64,000 nucleotides of DNA from an uncultured Oscillibacter sp. (GTDB lineage: Bacteria > Bacillota > Clostridia > Oscillospirales > Oscillospiraceae), in the NCBI GenBank assembly GCA_910585385.1, contig CAJUDV010000007.1, forward strand, positions 10,214 to 74,213, written 5' to 3'. This document shows, piece by piece, positions 1-7,491 of the stretch (position 1 is its first letter; each line of letters begins with the position of its first letter). The notes beneath the pieces are model-generated. The model was not told the origin of the DNA and searched no databases. It worked only from the letters and a program-made list of their open reading frames with translations. Both the position numbers and the translations under genes were made by a program.

Positions 1-398
1 GTGAGGGTGATGATGATGTCAAACACCACGTCTCCCGGGGCGGGGGCCACCCGCACCTCATGGCTGGCGAGATAGGCCTTGATGTCCTCCTTCTGCCGGT
101 CTGTCACCTGGGAGATGACCTCCAGGATCTTCCCGGCGTCTCCAGCCACCGCGCCAGCGGCGGCGGAGGCCTCGATGCCCTTGAGTCCCCCGGTGTTGGG
201 CACCACTACGCTTTTGACGTTTTTGATGATGTTCCCGCTGGCCTCCACCAGGATTTTCTCCGGCAGACAGCCCAGGACTTCCCGGGCCTTCGCGGCGCCG
301 TAGGCGATGGCGATGGGCTCCGTGCAGCCCATGGCGGGTACCAGTTCCTCCCGCAGGATCTGCACGAAGTGGTGGTAGCGCTGGTCCGTTTTGTCCAT
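1..398 (-). CDS. L-cysteine desulfidase / UPF0597 family protein (5' part only)
   Basis: The gene runs off the left edge; about 132 N-terminal residues are visible of a family usually near 430 residues. The GCTEP motif at residues 24-28, an SGN at about 54 and PNTGG at about 68 match the COG3681/UPF0597 family (CyuA/YhaM type). Known members degrade L-cysteine to pyruvate, ammonia and sulfide and are related to iron-sulfur serine dehydratases. The GGAGGAG ribosome site sits 5-6 bases before the ATG, so the start is firm. It has its own promoter with consensus -35. The exact substrate cannot be decided from this fragment. Confidence 0.8.
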   Translation of the reverse strand, partial: MDKTDQRYHHFVQILREELVPAMGCTEPIAIAYGAAKAREVLGCLPEKILVEASGNIIKNVKSVVVPNTGGLKGIEASAAAGAVAGDAGKILEVISQVTDRQKEDIKAYLASHEVRVAPAPGDVVFDIIITL

Positions 399-423
399 GT
401 TTCTCCTCCTTTTCAACATTTGT

Positions 424-475
424 GTCTCCCGGCGGGAGACGAATCTATGGTAGCATCTGGGGGAGAAGTTGTCAA
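424..475 (-). promoter_or_regulatory. Promoter and start-site hairpin for the cysteine desulfidase-like gene
   Basis: On the minus strand TTGACA (470-475) and TACCAT (447-452) are separated by 17 bases. Directly downstream, where transcription should begin, lies a 7-bp perfect inverted repeat GTCTCCC/GGGAGAC with a 3-base loop (424-440). It could be an operator or a 5' stem. Confidence 0.6.
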
Positions 476-618
476 GGAAGGAGGAGGAGAGGGCGCAGCT
501 TATGGCGCATTTTACAGCGGAAAAGCGGCGTGGGGAGACCTGCGCATCCGCCCTTCCACCGCGGCTGCCTCCCGTGGGAGGAAATTGTCCCGTCCCTCTC
601 CGGCCCACGGTTCCCCGT

Positions 619-1806
619 TTACACCGTGCCGCCGGGCGGCAGGGGCTGGACGAAGAAGGTGACCCGGAGGGGACTGTGGGGGTAGCGGCGGGTAAAATTC
701 CGGACCAGGCGGGCGCAGACGGCCCGGCTGGCGTCGTAATCTGCCTGGGGCAGCAGCAGGACGAATTGGTCCGCCCCGCAGCGGGCGGCGGCGTCTCCCC
801 GGCGGAGCCCCTTCCGGAGAATCTCCTCCAGGTGGTCCATGGCCCGGTCCAGGCTGTGGCGGGCGGGCGGGGCGCTCTCCTCCGGCCCGGCGGCGGTGAG
901 GAGGGCGATGTGGACCGGCCGGCCGTCCCGGCCCGCCATCCTGGCGGCGCTGTGGCAGATGGTGCGGAAGGCGTCGAAATCGCATATCAGGGAGCCGGGA
1001 CAGGGGGGTTCCAGCAGGGCGTCCAGCAGCGTGGCGGGGGAGAGGGCGCGGGGGTCCCGGTCTCCCACGGCCCGGCGGTGCAGGTCCCGCAGGGCCTGAG
1101 AGGGCAGAACCCCCAGCCGGGAAAGAAGGCGGCCGTGGAACAGCTCGTAGGTTTGAACGGCCTCCGGTCCGCGGCCTGTGCGGAGCAGCGCTTCCATGCG
1201 GAAGCGGCACAGGTCCTCCCGGCAGGGTTCCAGGGTGCAGGCGGTCTCCGTCAGCTCCGCCGCCGCCTGCCAGCGGCCCGACTCCGCCAGGGCGGTGAGG
1301 ACCTCCGGCAGCGATTCCAGGTACTGCTCCCGCAGGGCCGCCCTCCTGGCGTCCGCCCAGTGGGAGCCGGAGAGGGAGGGGAGAAAGTCTCCGCGGTACA
1401 GGGCCAGGGCCTCCAGCCGGGACTCCGGATTTCCCGCCGCCAGCAGGCGGGCAAAATCCTCCGCGTCCAGGGAGAGGGGGGCCTCCGGGTTCCACTGGCA
1501 GCCACCCTCCCGGCTGAGGATGAGGGACCGTCCGCTCCCCTCCCCCAGCTGGTCCAGAGCGCTGCGGGCCCGGTGGAGGAGGGCCTTCAGGGCGTTGAGG
1601 GAGCCGCCCTCCCGCCCGGCCCAGAGGAGGTCTGCCAGCTCCTCGTAGGGCACGGGGCGGGCCCGCTCCCAGATGAGAAAGGCCAGCAGCAAGATGAGTT
1701 TGCGGGAGCGGCCGCCGGCAAAGGCCGGCGTTCCCCGGCAAATGGAGAAGCTCCCTAAAGTCTGTACACGCAGGAGGGGCGTTTCCGTGGGGATTCCCCC
1801 TTTCAT
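619..1806 (-). CDS. SARP/BTAD-type transcriptional regulator with degenerate GGDEF-like tail
   Basis: This 395-residue soluble protein has an OmpR-like winged-helix DNA-binding region (about 12-95), then a helical bacterial transcriptional activator domain (about 112-250, ending in ALLRTGRGPEAVQTYE and LGVLPS). The C-terminal third resembles a GGDEF fold: RRGDAAARCGADQF at about 334-348 sits where RGDDxxARxGGDEF is expected. The signature is CGADQ, so cyclase activity is unlikely and a sensing or dimerising role is inferred. The ATG lacks a clear Shine-Dalgarno sequence. The target genes are unknown; the gene is flanked by its own promoter and nothing co-oriented. Confidence 0.75.
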   Translation of the reverse strand: MKGGIPTETPLLRVQTLGSFSICRGTPAFAGGRSRKLILLLAFLIWERARPVPYEELADLLWAGREGGSLNALKALLHRARSALDQLGEGSGRSLILSREGGCQWNPEAPLSLDAEDFARLLAAGNPESRLEALALYRGDFLPSLSGSHWADARRAALREQYLESLPEVLTALAESGRWQAAAELTETACTLEPCREDLCRFRMEALLRTGRGPEAVQTYELFHGRLLSRLGVLPSQALRDLHRRAVGDRDPRALSPATLLDALLEPPCPGSLICDFDAFRTICHSAARMAGRDGRPVHIALLTAAGPEESAPPARHSLDRAMDHLEEILRKGLRRGDAAARCGADQFVLLLPQADYDASRAVCARLVRNFTRRYPHSPLRVTFFVQPLPPGGTV

Positions 1807-1892
1807 TCGGATAGGAGATATGAGGCGTGAGGAGAGGGCGCGCGGGCGCCCGCCGCAGAATCTCTCCCGCCTTTGGTTACTTTACCAGCATC

Positions 1893-1921
1893 AGGGTAGC
1901 ACATTTTTTGCGGCCGCGCAA
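1893..1921 (-). promoter_or_regulatory. Candidate promoter of the BTAD regulator
   Basis: Minus strand TTGCGC (1916-1921), 17-base spacer, TACCCT (1893-1898), about 90 bases upstream of the ATG. The -10 is only a partial match, so this is moderate. Confidence 0.4.
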
Positions 1922-1973
1922 CAGTGGAGTTATATAAAAATTGAAAAATTGAAAAAAATTTTTGAAAAAATAC

Positions 1974-2002
1974 TTCCGTTTTTTCAGGGGTTGTGCTATA
2001 CT
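1974..2002 (+). promoter_or_regulatory. Candidate promoter of the transglutaminase gene
   Basis: A TATACT -10 (1997-2002) follows an A/T-rich tract (1930-1980) that stands out from the GC-rich background and could act as an UP element. The best 17-base-spaced -35 (TTCCGT) is weak. Confidence 0.4.
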
Positions 2003-2077
2003 GTCTTTAATTTGGCGCTTTGGGCCCGGAGCAGGGGGCCCGGAGCATGGATTTGAGCGTAAAATGAGGTATCAATT

Positions 2078-3043
2078 ATGAAGATTTTCAGAAGGATCGT
2101 CCCGCTGGCCCTCTCGGCGGTTCTGCTGGCGGGAAGCGCCTCGGCGTTTGGAGGAAATGTTTATGGGCGGCCGGCGGCCCGGGAGATTGTGGCGGCGGAC
2201 GCGGCAGTGCCCCTGGCGGGGGCGTCGGAGACGCTGCTGCTGCCGGTGGCCTCCGGCACGTCGGTGAAGGAGAACTCCAGAGCCGTCATCGACTACTCCA
2301 ACACCCAGGACGGCTATGTGATGGTCCGGTTCACCGCCTCCACCAGCAAGAAGCTGAAGGTGCAGGTCTCCGGCCCCACCCGGGATAAGCCCTACTACGA
2401 TTTGAAGCCGGGGGAGTGGACCACCTTTCCCCTGTCCGACGGCAACGGCAATTACAAGGTGACGGTGTTTGAGAACACCACCTCCAATAAGTACGCTGAG
2501 GTGGTGTCGGTGAGCTTTAAGGTCACTCTCAGCGACGAGTTCGCGCCGTATCTGCGGCCCAACCAGTACGTGGACTACGAGGACGCGGCCGACACCCTGG
2601 CCAAGGCCAAAGAGCTGGCTGGCAGCGAGACGGACCCGCTGAAAATTGTGGAGAAGGTCTACACCTTTGTGGTGAACAACCTGACCTATGACCGCCAGCT
2701 GGCGGCGACGGTCCAAAGCGGCTACCTGCCGGTGCTGGACAATGTGCTGGCGGCGAAAAAGGGGATCTGTTTTGACTACGCCAGCCTGATGACTGGAATG
2801 CTCCGCAGCCTGGGGGTGCCCTGCAAGCTGGTGGTGGGCTACGCCGGAACCAGTAATCCGGCCTATCACGCCTGGATCAGCGTCTGGACGAAGGAGACCG
2901 GCTGGATCGACAACGCCATCTTCTTCGACGGCAATACCTGGCACCGGATGGACCCCACGTTCGCCTCTTCCGGCAAGAGCAGCAGCTCGATTTTAAAGTT
3001 CATCGGCGATGGCAGCCATTACCGGGAGACCAGCCTCTACTGA
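2078..3043 (+). CDS. Secreted transglutaminase-like domain protein
   Basis: The 321-residue product starts with a classic signal peptide (positive MKIFRR, hydrophobic core, ASA cleavage near residue 24). A middle beta-rich region (about 60-150) is followed by a transglutaminase-like (TGc) core. The visible triad is Cys231 in GICFDYA, His264 in YHAW and Asp292 in RMDPTF. Such bacterial proteins act on peptides at the cell surface as proteases or cross-linkers; the substrate is unknown. No lipobox or anchor is seen, so it is probably released or wall-associated. It sits about 70 bases before a possible small ORF that leads the pilus-like operon, in the same orientation, so a functional link is possible but not shown. 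Confidence 0.85.
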   Translation: MKIFRRIVPLALSAVLLAGSASAFGGNVYGRPAAREIVAADAAVPLAGASETLLLPVASGTSVKENSRAVIDYSNTQDGYVMVRFTASTSKKLKVQVSGPTRDKPYYDLKPGEWTTFPLSDGNGNYKVTVFENTTSNKYAEVVSVSFKVTLSDEFAPYLRPNQYVDYEDAADTLAKAKELAGSETDPLKIVEKVYTFVVNNLTYDRQLAATVQSGYLPVLDNVLAAKKGICFDYASLMTGMLRSLGVPCKLVVGYAGTSNPAYHAWISVWTKETGWIDNAIFFDGNTWHRMDPTFASSGKSSSSILKFIGDGSHYRETSLY

Positions 3044-3111
3044 CCGTACAGTACGCAGGAGACCGGCCCTTTGCGGATTTTGAAATTTCCGCCGCGACCG
3101 AAGGGAGGACC

Positions 3112-3258
3112 TTGTTTGGCCCATGGCGGAATGCCGGAGGGCGGGCGCGGTTTCGCCGGCTGGGGCGGAGAGCCGCGGAAGTCCTGTGTCTGGCCGCTTT
3201 TATATGGGCGGGATTTAGCCTGACATTGCGCGTGAGCGCGGATTGGAGCGTTTCATGA
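3112..3258 (+). CDS. Possible 48-residue single-pass membrane peptide
   Basis: A short open frame starts at TTG 3112 just after GGGAGG (3103-3108) and stops at TGA 3256-3258, sharing ATGA with the pilC start. The translation has a basic N-terminus and one hydrophobic stretch (VLCLAAFIWAGFSLTL, about 24-39), like a pilus or sec-associated small protein. The spacing between ribosome site and TTG is short (3 bases), and no homologue is recognised. It may equally be leader sequence. Confidence 0.3.
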   Translation: MFGPWRNAGGRARFRRLGRRAAEVLCLAAFIWAGFSLTLRVSADWSVS

Positions 3259-4298
3259 AGAAGAACGACATTTCCCACGGAGAACTGTCCACGCTGTGCC
3301 TGGAGCTTTCCATGCTGCTCCACGCGGGCGTGGGGACTGGGGACGCGCTGTCCCTCCTGGCGGAGGAGAGCGGCCCGGAGTATCAGGCCATGCTGCTGGA
3401 CATGGCGAGAGAGGTGGACGGCGGCGCCGCCCTCTCAGAGGCCATGCGGAAGGCAGAGTGTTTCCCCGTCTACGTCTGCGGCCTGGTGGAGGTGGGTGAG
3501 CGGGCCGGCAGAGCCGAGGAGGCGCTGGGGGCGTTGTCCCGGTATTACGAGAGCCGCGCCCGCCTGGACCGCCGGATTCGCAGCGCGTTGCTGTACCCGG
3601 CGGTGATGCTGCTTTTGATGCTGGTGGTTATCGCCGTGCTGCTGGTGAAGGTCCTGCCCATCTTTGACGATGTGTACGCCTCCCTGGGCAGGCGGCTCAC
3701 CGGCGTGGCCGGAAGCCTTCTGACCCTGGGCCGCTGGCTGGACGGGGCCATGCCGGTGCTGTGGGTTCTGCTGGTTCTGGCGGCGGTGTTTTTGGCGGTC
3801 TTTGCCGCCGTGCCCTCCTTCCGGGAGAAGCTGACGGTTTCGTGGCGCAGAACCCACGGGGACAGGGGCGTGGCCCGGAAGATGAACGACGCCCGTCTGG
3901 CCCAGGCCCTGGCAATGGGCATGGCCAGCGGCATGCCCATTGAGGAGGCAGTGGAGCTGGCCGCCGGACTGATGGAGGAGACCCCCGCCGCCAAGGAGCG
4001 GTGCCTGGACTGCCGTGCCCGCCTGGAGGGCGGGGAGCGGACCAGCGCGGCTATGAAGGAGAGCGGCCTGCTGCCGGTTGGCGCCTGCCGCCTGCTGGAG
4101 ATGGGACAGCGGGGCGGCGCGGGGGACGCGGCCATGGAGAAGATCGCCGCCGACCTCTCCGAGGAGAGCGAGGCCGCCCTGGAGGAGAAGGTAAGCCGGG
4201 TGGAGCCGGCCCTGGTGCTGGTATGCTCCATCCTGGTGGGACTGATTCTGCTGTCCGTGATGCTGCCGTTGATGCACATCATGTCCGCCATCGGGTGA
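3255..4298 (+). CDS. Type II secretion/type IV pilus inner-membrane platform protein (GspF/PilC family)
   Basis: The 347-residue protein shows the duplicated T2SSF architecture. There are two cytoplasmic helical halves (about 10-105 and 205-315), a membrane segment at about 112-130, hydrophobic stretches near 165-190 and a C-terminal one at about 318-343. The FxxxLxxLLxAGV-like start (LELSMLLHAGVGTGDAL) and the second-half GM(A)SGMPIEEA are typical. It is the platform on which the hexameric ATPase acts in pilus assembly. The ATG at 3255, six bases after GGAG (3245-3248), is preferred over the in-frame TTG at 3243. It is shorter than usual PilC (about 400). The operon continues with four pilin-like proteins and PilT. 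Confidence 0.88.
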   Translation: MKKNDISHGELSTLCLELSMLLHAGVGTGDALSLLAEESGPEYQAMLLDMAREVDGGAALSEAMRKAECFPVYVCGLVEVGERAGRAEEALGALSRYYESRARLDRRIRSALLYPAVMLLLMLVVIAVLLVKVLPIFDDVYASLGRRLTGVAGSLLTLGRWLDGAMPVLWVLLVLAAVFLAVFAAVPSFREKLTVSWRRTHGDRGVARKMNDARLAQALAMGMASGMPIEEAVELAAGLMEETPAAKERCLDCRARLEGGERTSAAMKESGLLPVGACRLLEMGQRGGAGDAAMEKIAADLSEESEAALEEKVSRVEPALVLVCSILVGLILLSVMLPLMHIMSAIG

Positions 4299-4302
4299 CG
4301 GC

Positions 4303-4626
4303 ATGAGGAAGAGGAAGAATCCCTGGCTGGGGATGCTGCGGGGGCTGCTGCTGCCAGCCGCCGCCGCCGTGGCGCTGGTGATGTTCGCCGCCGCCCTGGA
4401 CGGTCTCTCCGCCGGCCGGGACGCCGAGGACCTGCGCCAGCTGGAGGAGGCTCTGCGCCGCGGGTGCGCGGCGTGTTATGCCGCCGAGGGGGTCTACCCC
4501 CCAAATCTGGAGTATTTGGAGGATCACTACGGCATCCGGGTGGATGAGGAGCGGTACGCGGTGTTTTACAGCGCCTTTGCCGACAACCTGATGCCGGACG
4601 TCACCGTGGTGGTGCGTGTGCCATGA
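4303..4626 (+). CDS. Small single-pass protein of the pilus-like operon (pilin-like)
   Basis: A 107-residue protein with a basic N-terminus (MRKRKNPW), one membrane helix at about 13-31 and a short exported domain. The helix is followed by a DLRQLEEALRRGCAACYAAEGVYPPNLEYLEDHYGIRV segment whose layout recalls the start of minor pseudopilins, in which a helix is followed by a YP and a strand. There is no G/FTLxE prepilin-peptidase site. It starts 4 bases after pilC ends and overlaps the next gene by 4 bases, so it is translated with its neighbours. Its function is inferred only from context. Confidence 0.7.
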   Translation: MRKRKNPWLGMLRGLLLPAAAAVALVMFAAALDGLSAGRDAEDLRQLEEALRRGCAACYAAEGVYPPNLEYLEDHYGIRVDEERYAVFYSAFADNLMPDVTVVVRVP

Positions 4627-5150
4627 GAGAGAAGCGGGTAAAACATCATATCGACGGACTGGTGGCTCTGCTGCTGTTCGGGGTCTTTGCGGCGTGCGTG
4701 CTGGTGGTACTTCTCACCGGGGCGGACGCCTACCGTCGCCTGACGGAGCGGGATCAGGCGGCCTATGAGCGCCGCACCGGCGTGCAGTACATCGCCACCC
4801 GGGTCCGTCAGGCGGACCACGCCGGGGGCGTGGCCGTGGAGGACTTCGGCGGCGCGGACGCCTTGATTCTGGGGGCGGACGAGACATATGCCGCCAGGGT
4901 CTACTGCTATGACGGCTGGCTGATGGAGCTCTACTGCCTGGCGGAGGAGCCCATGGAGCCCCAGGACGGGCAGAGGATCATGGAGGCGGAGGCGCTGGCG
5001 CTGTCCCTGGAGGACGGGCTGCTGGAGGTCACCCTCACCGCCGCTGGCGGCACAGAGGACACTCTGCGGCTGTCCCTCCGGAGCGGAGACGGGGACGGTC
5101 CCCTTGGCGCCGCGCGCCCGGACGTGAACGGAGAGGGGGCGGCGTCATGA
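4623..5150 (+). CDS. DUF4860-like single-pass exported protein
   Basis: The product of 175 residues has a short basic cytoplasmic start (MREKRVKHHIDG), a membrane helix at about 11-33 and a beta-rich exported domain. I assign DUF4860 from memory of the family pattern (basic N-terminus, GLxALLLFGVFA helix, then a compact domain), so this is tentative. The gene overlaps both neighbours by 4 bases (ATGA). Its position between PilC and PilT and its pilin-like topology suggest a fibre or tip component. No conserved Glu5 or prepilin-peptidase motif is present. Confidence 0.7.
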   Translation: MREKRVKHHIDGLVALLLFGVFAACVLVVLLTGADAYRRLTERDQAAYERRTGVQYIATRVRQADHAGGVAVEDFGGADALILGADETYAARVYCYDGWLMELYCLAEEPMEPQDGQRIMEAEALALSLEDGLLEVTLTAAGGTEDTLRLSLRSGDGDGPLGAARPDVNGEGAAS

Positions 5151-5686
5151 GGAGCAAAGCGCCCCTGATCCTGATGGAGCAGATGGTGATGCTGCTGGTG
5201 TTCGCCCTGGCGGCCGCACTGTGCCTCCAGGCCTTTGTGAAGTCCGACGACCTCTCCTCTCGCAGCGAGGCCCGTGATAAGGCGGCGGTGCTGTGCCAGA
5301 ATGCAGCGGAGACTGTCCGCCGCTACGGCGGCGACGCCCAGAACGCCCTCTCCAGGGCCGCGGAGGACCTTGGTGCGGCGTACAGTGAGGAGTTTGTCAC
5401 CCTCTCTCTGGACTACGATGAGAATTGGACTCCCATTCCCACCGGGGACTGCGGTATGGAGCGCCCCGTGCCCTATTATCGTCTGTGCGTCTCCGCCGGT
5501 TCCCCGGACCCCTCCGATCCGCTGACCGTGCCCTACCGGGCGGACGCCGATCTGTCGGACCCGGAGTTTTCGGGCCTCCAGCGGGCGATGGTCTGTGTGA
5601 TGACAGGAAGCGGCAATGCGGACCAGATGCTGGACACATTGTTCTCCATCGAAATTGCCTGGCAGGAGGTGAGCGGCCGTGACTGA
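5147..5686 (+). CDS. Pilin-like exported protein of the same operon
   Basis: This 179-residue protein has a membrane helix near the N-terminus (about 8-28, LILMEQMVMLLVFALAAALCLQ), an amphipathic helix with SSRSEARDKAAVLCQNAAE, then a beta-rich domain. Helix then amphipathic spine then globular head is the pseudopilin layout. The glutamate in LILMEQMV lies at residue 11, close to where a pilin Glu5 would fall if cleavage occurred after about residue 6, but the preceding residue is Ala, not Gly. Cleavage is therefore uncertain. It is overlapped by DUF4860 upstream and by the next gene downstream. Confidence 0.65.
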   Translation: MRSKAPLILMEQMVMLLVFALAAALCLQAFVKSDDLSSRSEARDKAAVLCQNAAETVRRYGGDAQNALSRAAEDLGAAYSEEFVTLSLDYDENWTPIPTGDCGMERPVPYYRLCVSAGSPDPSDPLTVPYRADADLSDPEFSGLQRAMVCVMTGSGNADQMLDTLFSIEIAWQEVSGRD

Positions 5687-6113
5687 ACGGAAGAGAGAGG
5701 TCTTCTTCCCCCCGGCGGTGGGCGGCATCTCGCTGCTGGTGGCCTTTGCCGTGCTGTGTCTGACGGTGTTCGCCCTGCTGAGCCTCACCACCGTCCAGGC
5801 CGACGTGCGGTTGGCGGACGCCGCCGCCCAGGCGGTGGAGGACTACTATGCCGCCGACTGCGCTGCCCAGGAGATCCTGGCCCGGCTGAGGAACGGCGAG
5901 ACGCCGGTGGAGGCGGAGAGCCACGGCTACGATTCCTGGCACAGAGGAATGCGCTATACATATACCGTCCCCATCTCCGACACCCAGGAGCTGGACGTGG
6001 AGGTCATCGTGGACGGAGAGGAGTACGAGATCCTGCGCTGGCAGGCGCAGTACACCGGAGAGTGGGAGACCGTGGAGGGGCTGGACCTCTGGGACGGCAC
6101 GCTGTTTGAATAA
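5679..6113 (+). CDS. Pilin-like exported protein of the same operon
   Basis: A GTG at 5679 overlaps the end of the previous gene by 8 bases, so coupling is likely. The 144-residue product has a hydrophobic segment at about 12-38 and then an exported region carrying DVRLADAAAQAVEDYYAADCAAQEILARLRNG, an amphipathic helix typical of pilin stalks. It ends in a small beta domain. It lacks a recognisable prepilin cleavage motif. The final TAA shares its A with the PilT ATG. Function is assigned only by topology and operon position. Confidence 0.65.
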   Translation: MTERKREVFFPPAVGGISLLVAFAVLCLTVFALLSLTTVQADVRLADAAAQAVEDYYAADCAAQEILARLRNGETPVEAESHGYDSWHRGMRYTYTVPISDTQELDVEVIVDGEEYEILRWQAQYTGEWETVEGLDLWDGTLFE

Positions 6114-7192
6114 TGGATATGGAGGTCCGGAACTTGGAACTGTTGGATTACCTGAGATTTGCGGTGGAGGCCAAGGCCTCCGATTTGTTCATCGTGGCCG
6201 GCGGCCCGGTGTGCGTCAAGCTGGAAAAGCGCATGACTCCCGTGGGCGGTGAGCGGGTTTTCCCCCAGGAGACGGAGCGGCTGATTATGGCCCTCTACCA
6301 GCAGGCACAGCGGTCCCCGGACCGGTTTCTCAGCCGGGGGGACGACGACTTCTCCTTTTCCGTGGGGGGGCTGGCCCGGTTCCGGGTCAACACCTACCGC
6401 CAGAGAGGGTCTCTGGCGGCGGTGGTGCGGGTTGTGGCCTTTGACATCCCCAGCTGGGAGGAATTGTCCATCCCCGCCCAGGTGATGGACCTGGCGGAGG
6501 AGACCCACGGCATGATTCTGGTCACCGGCACGGCGGGCAGCGGCAAGTCCACCACCCAGGCCTGCGTCATCGACCGGATCAACCAGACCCGGGAGGCCCA
6601 TATCATTACTTTGGAGGACCCCATCGAGTACCTCCACCGGGACGTAAAGAGCATTGTCAGCCAGCGGGAAATTGCCATTGACACGGAGGACTATCTCTCC
6701 GCCCTGCGGGCGTGTCTCCGGCAGGCACCGGACGTGATCCTCCTGGGGGAGATGCGGGACCAGGAGACCATCCACACCGCCATGACGGCGGCGGAGACCG
6801 GCCATCTGCTCATCGCCACCCTTCACACCAAGGGTGCGGTGAATACCATCGGCCGCATTGTGGACACCTTCCCGGCGGCCCAGCAGGACCAGATCCGCAC
6901 CCAGCTGAGCATGGTGCTGCGGACGGTGGTGTCCCAGCAGCTGCTGCCTGGCGCCGGGGGGGACCTGGTGCCGGCCTTTGAGATCATGCACACAAACAGC
7001 GCCATCCGCAGCCTGATCCGGGAGGGGAAGGTCCACCAGATTGACAACGCCATCGCCGCCGGCGGCCGGGACGAGGGCATGATCTCCATGGACCAGTCCA
7101 TCCTGAACCTGTACAAGGCGGGGAAGATCACGGAGGAGACGGCGCTGAATTACGCGGATAACCCGGAGCAGCTGCGCCGCCGGCTGGGCTGA
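6113..7192 (+). CDS. pilT: PilT-family twitching/retraction ATPase
   Basis: The 359-residue protein starts with the PilT N-domain (EAKASDLFIVAGGPV, about 18-32) and has a complete ATPase core. Walker A GTAGSGKST is at 139-147 (Lys145), the Asp box near LEDPIEY, Walker B VILLGEMRD at about 207-215, and the PilT-specific AIRSLIREGK at about 303-312. In known systems PilT depolymerises type IV pili. Here it is the only secretion ATPase visible; a PilB/GspE assembly ATPase is absent from the window. The ATG overlaps the previous stop by one base and has a poor ribosome site, which fits translational coupling. A strong terminator follows. Confidence 0.92.
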   Translation: MDMEVRNLELLDYLRFAVEAKASDLFIVAGGPVCVKLEKRMTPVGGERVFPQETERLIMALYQQAQRSPDRFLSRGDDDFSFSVGGLARFRVNTYRQRGSLAAVVRVVAFDIPSWEELSIPAQVMDLAEETHGMILVTGTAGSGKSTTQACVIDRINQTREAHIITLEDPIEYLHRDVKSIVSQREIAIDTEDYLSALRACLRQAPDVILLGEMRDQETIHTAMTAAETGHLLIATLHTKGAVNTIGRIVDTFPAAQQDQIRTQLSMVLRTVVSQQLLPGAGGDLVPAFEIMHTNSAIRSLIREGKVHQIDNAIAAGGRDEGMISMDQSILNLYKAGKITEETALNYADNPEQLRRRLG

Positions 7193-7210
7193 GACGGAAA
7201 AAGTGAACAG

Positions 7211-7243
7211 GGCGGAGGGGATGGTCCCCTCCGCCTTTTGTTT
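7211..7243 (+). terminator. Rho-independent terminator of the pilus-like operon
   Basis: An 11-bp perfect stem (GGCGGAGGGGA with its complement), 3-base loop, followed by TTTTGTTT. Confidence 0.88.
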
Positions 7244-7428
7244 GGCCGGGGGGGATACAGGCGGACCCGGGCGGGGAAAACGGGCCGCCGAGGGCGGCGG
7301 CCTCTACGTCCGCCGGCCTTGAGGGGGACCGTATGGCCCCGTTAGGGGATGGCCCCTTGGCCGTTCCGTCCTCCGGTGACGGACAGCTTTGAGCGGAGAG
7401 CTTTCGTGATGATGCGGAATTTCCGCCA

Positions 7429-7457
7429 TTGCGCCGGGGCGGAAGTTGTGATATGAT
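7429..7457 (+). promoter_or_regulatory. Promoter of the ABC exporter operon
   Basis: TTGCGC (7429-7434), 17-base spacer, TATGAT (7452-7457), 34 bases before the chosen ATG. Confidence 0.55.
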
Positions 7458-7491
7458 AAAACCTGTATCCATATGTAAAAGGAGTATTGCC

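Larger units (their letters stand above)
7193..7491. other. Intergenic: terminator, hairpins, promoter
   Basis: No gene is seen in this 299-base gap. It holds the pilus-operon terminator (7211-7243), GC-rich stems around 7280-7300 and 7330-7350, and the promoter of the ABC exporter (7429-7457). Confidence 0.6.
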
